Origin: CAZGTQ01 sp964528575
GTDB taxonomy: Bacteria > Planctomycetota > UBA1135 > GCA-002686595
Reading direction: 5' to 3'
Length of the DNA: 14,026 nt
Assembly (NCBI GenBank): GCA_964528575.1
Contig: CAZGTQ010000345.1
Coordinates: 1 to 14,026 of the forward strand
Shown here: piece by piece, positions 13,277 to 14,026 of the stretch
Numbering within the stretch: the stretch's first letter is position 1
Layout: each line of letters starts with the position of its first letter
The notes under the pieces: model-generated
The model's database searches: none
Seen by the model: the letters and a program-made list of their open reading frames with translations, nothing else
What the model was told of the DNA's origin: nothing
Position numbers and translations under genes: made by a program

Positions 13277-14026
13277 TCACGCCGCGGCCAGGCGCACGCG
13301 GTCGCCGCTCACGAGCGTCGGCGGCGGATCGAGCACGACCCGCTCGCCCTCGGCCAGCCCGGACTCGACCACGGCGCTGCCGCCGCGGCGCTCGCCGAGC
13401 TCGATCGGCCGGAAGAGCGCGACGTCGCGCTCGAGCACGAACACGCCGTCCGCGCCGCCCTGGCGCACGAGCGCGGCCTCGGGCACGAGCAGCGGCCGCG
13501 CGGCCGGCGCGGCCGCCTGCGGCGGCGCGTCCGTCGCTTCCTCGGGATGGAACACGACGCGCACGCCCATCTCGGGGCGCAGGAGCTCGTCAGGCTCCTC
13601 GAACGCGACGCGCACCTCGACCGTCGCCTTCTGGCGGTTCGCGGTCGGCCAGATGCGGTCGACGCGGCCGCGGTAGAGCTGGTCGGGATACGCGTCGAGC
13701 CAGATGCTCGCGGGCCCGCCGACGCGCACCGCGAACAGGCTCGTCTCGTTCACGTCGGCCTGCACCTCGAGCGAGTCGAAGTCGACCATCGTCACGACCG
13801 AGCCGCGCGCGTTGGAGCCGCCCTGCGAGTTGGGCGAGACGACCTCGCCGACCTCGGCGTCCTTGAGCACGACGATGCCGTCGAACGGCGCGCGCACTTC
13901 GGTCTTGTCGAGCGTTGCGAGCGCCTGCTCGTGCGCCGCCTCGGCGACCGCGACCCGCGCGGCGGCGACCGGCACCGCGGCGGCGGCCGCCTGCTCCCGC
14001 GCGCGCGCCGCGGCGACCGCGGCGTC
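13277..14026 (-). CDS. Membrane fusion protein (HlyD/RND-type periplasmic adaptor), N-terminus outside window
   Basis: 249 residues are visible; the frame runs open through 14026, so the GTG at 13975 is internal. Visible parts in order are: the end of an Ala-rich alpha-helical hairpin; the second half of the lipoyl-like domain TEVRAPFDGIVVLKDAEVGEVVSP; the beta-barrel region (VTMVDFDSLEVQADVNE through VRVAFEEPDELLRPEMGVRVVF); and a membrane-proximal domain (LLVPEAALVRQGGADGVFVLE to LVSGDRVRLAAA). This order is typical of adaptors paired with MacB-like transporters. It would connect the ABC permeases to the periplasm or an outer-membrane channel. No outer-membrane channel gene is visible, so it may lie upstream or elsewhere. 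A promoter for the operon is not in the window. Confidence 0.92.
   Translation of the reverse strand, partial: DAAVAAARAREQAAAAAVPVAAARVAVAEAAHEQALATLDKTEVRAPFDGIVVLKDAEVGEVVSPNSQGGSNARGSVVTMVDFDSLEVQADVNETSLFAVRVGGPASIWLDAYPDQLYRGRVDRIWPTANRQKATVEVRVAFEEPDELLRPEMGVRVVFHPEEATDAPPQAAAPAARPLLVPEAALVRQGGADGVFVLERDVALFRPIELGERRGGSAVVESGLAEGERVVLDPPPTLVSGDRVRLAAA

Overview
The window is very GC-rich, densely packed DNA from a Gram-negative-type (diderm) bacterium. Almost every reading frame is open over long stretches, so genes were chosen by protein family, overlaps and start signals rather than ORF length. An outer membrane is suggested by the periplasmic-adaptor ABC exporter, a lipobox lipoprotein, a DUF2339 membrane protein and an exported YadA-like beta-roll protein. 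The mix of families and the divergent sigma-like/TPR pair recall deep Planctomycetota, with Myxococcota as an alternative. That is an impression from gene content, not a demonstrated placement.

Layout. 1-600 (+) is the 3' part of a family I inorganic pyrophosphatase. It overlaps tail-to-tail by 20 bp with 581-3712 (-), a very large DUF2339 polytopic membrane protein. A 194-bp divergent region (3713-3906) holds a perfect 14-bp inverted repeat and an extended -10 box. It leads into two coupled exported-protein genes (+): a 56-residue lipoprotein (3907-4077) and a YadA/Hep_Hag-type beta-roll protein (4074-5012). A possibly leaderless gene follows (5043-6284, +), fusing a RIO/Kdo-kinase-like domain to a GNAT acetyltransferase.

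From 8087 down to 6464 (-) runs a two-gene operon: a sigma-factor-like protein and a TPR-like protein, with a good sigma70-type promoter. Divergent from it, sharing the 99-bp promoter region, is a three-gene (+) operon. It encodes a peroxiredoxin-fold protein with an altered active site, a DUF488 protein, and a shortened acyltransferase-like membrane protein (8187-10140). It meets the last operon after a 6-bp gap.

The right end (14026 to 10147, -) is an exporter operon: HlyD/RND-type membrane fusion protein (5' end outside the window), LolD/MacB-type ATPase, and two FtsX/MacB-type permeases. The last three genes are nearly seamless. The fusion-protein gene is separated from the ATPase gene by a spacer containing a perfect 13-bp hairpin. 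Together these four proteins would form a type VII-ABC-like pump spanning the inner membrane and periplasm.

The most unusual points are the lipoprotein/beta-roll pair, the kinase-GNAT fusion, the peroxiredoxin whose PxxxTxxC motif reads PxxxCxxS and whose N-terminus is a start-codon-bearing repeat, and the sigma-like/TPR regulatory pair. I found no tRNA, rRNA, CRISPR array, insertion sequence or phage gene.
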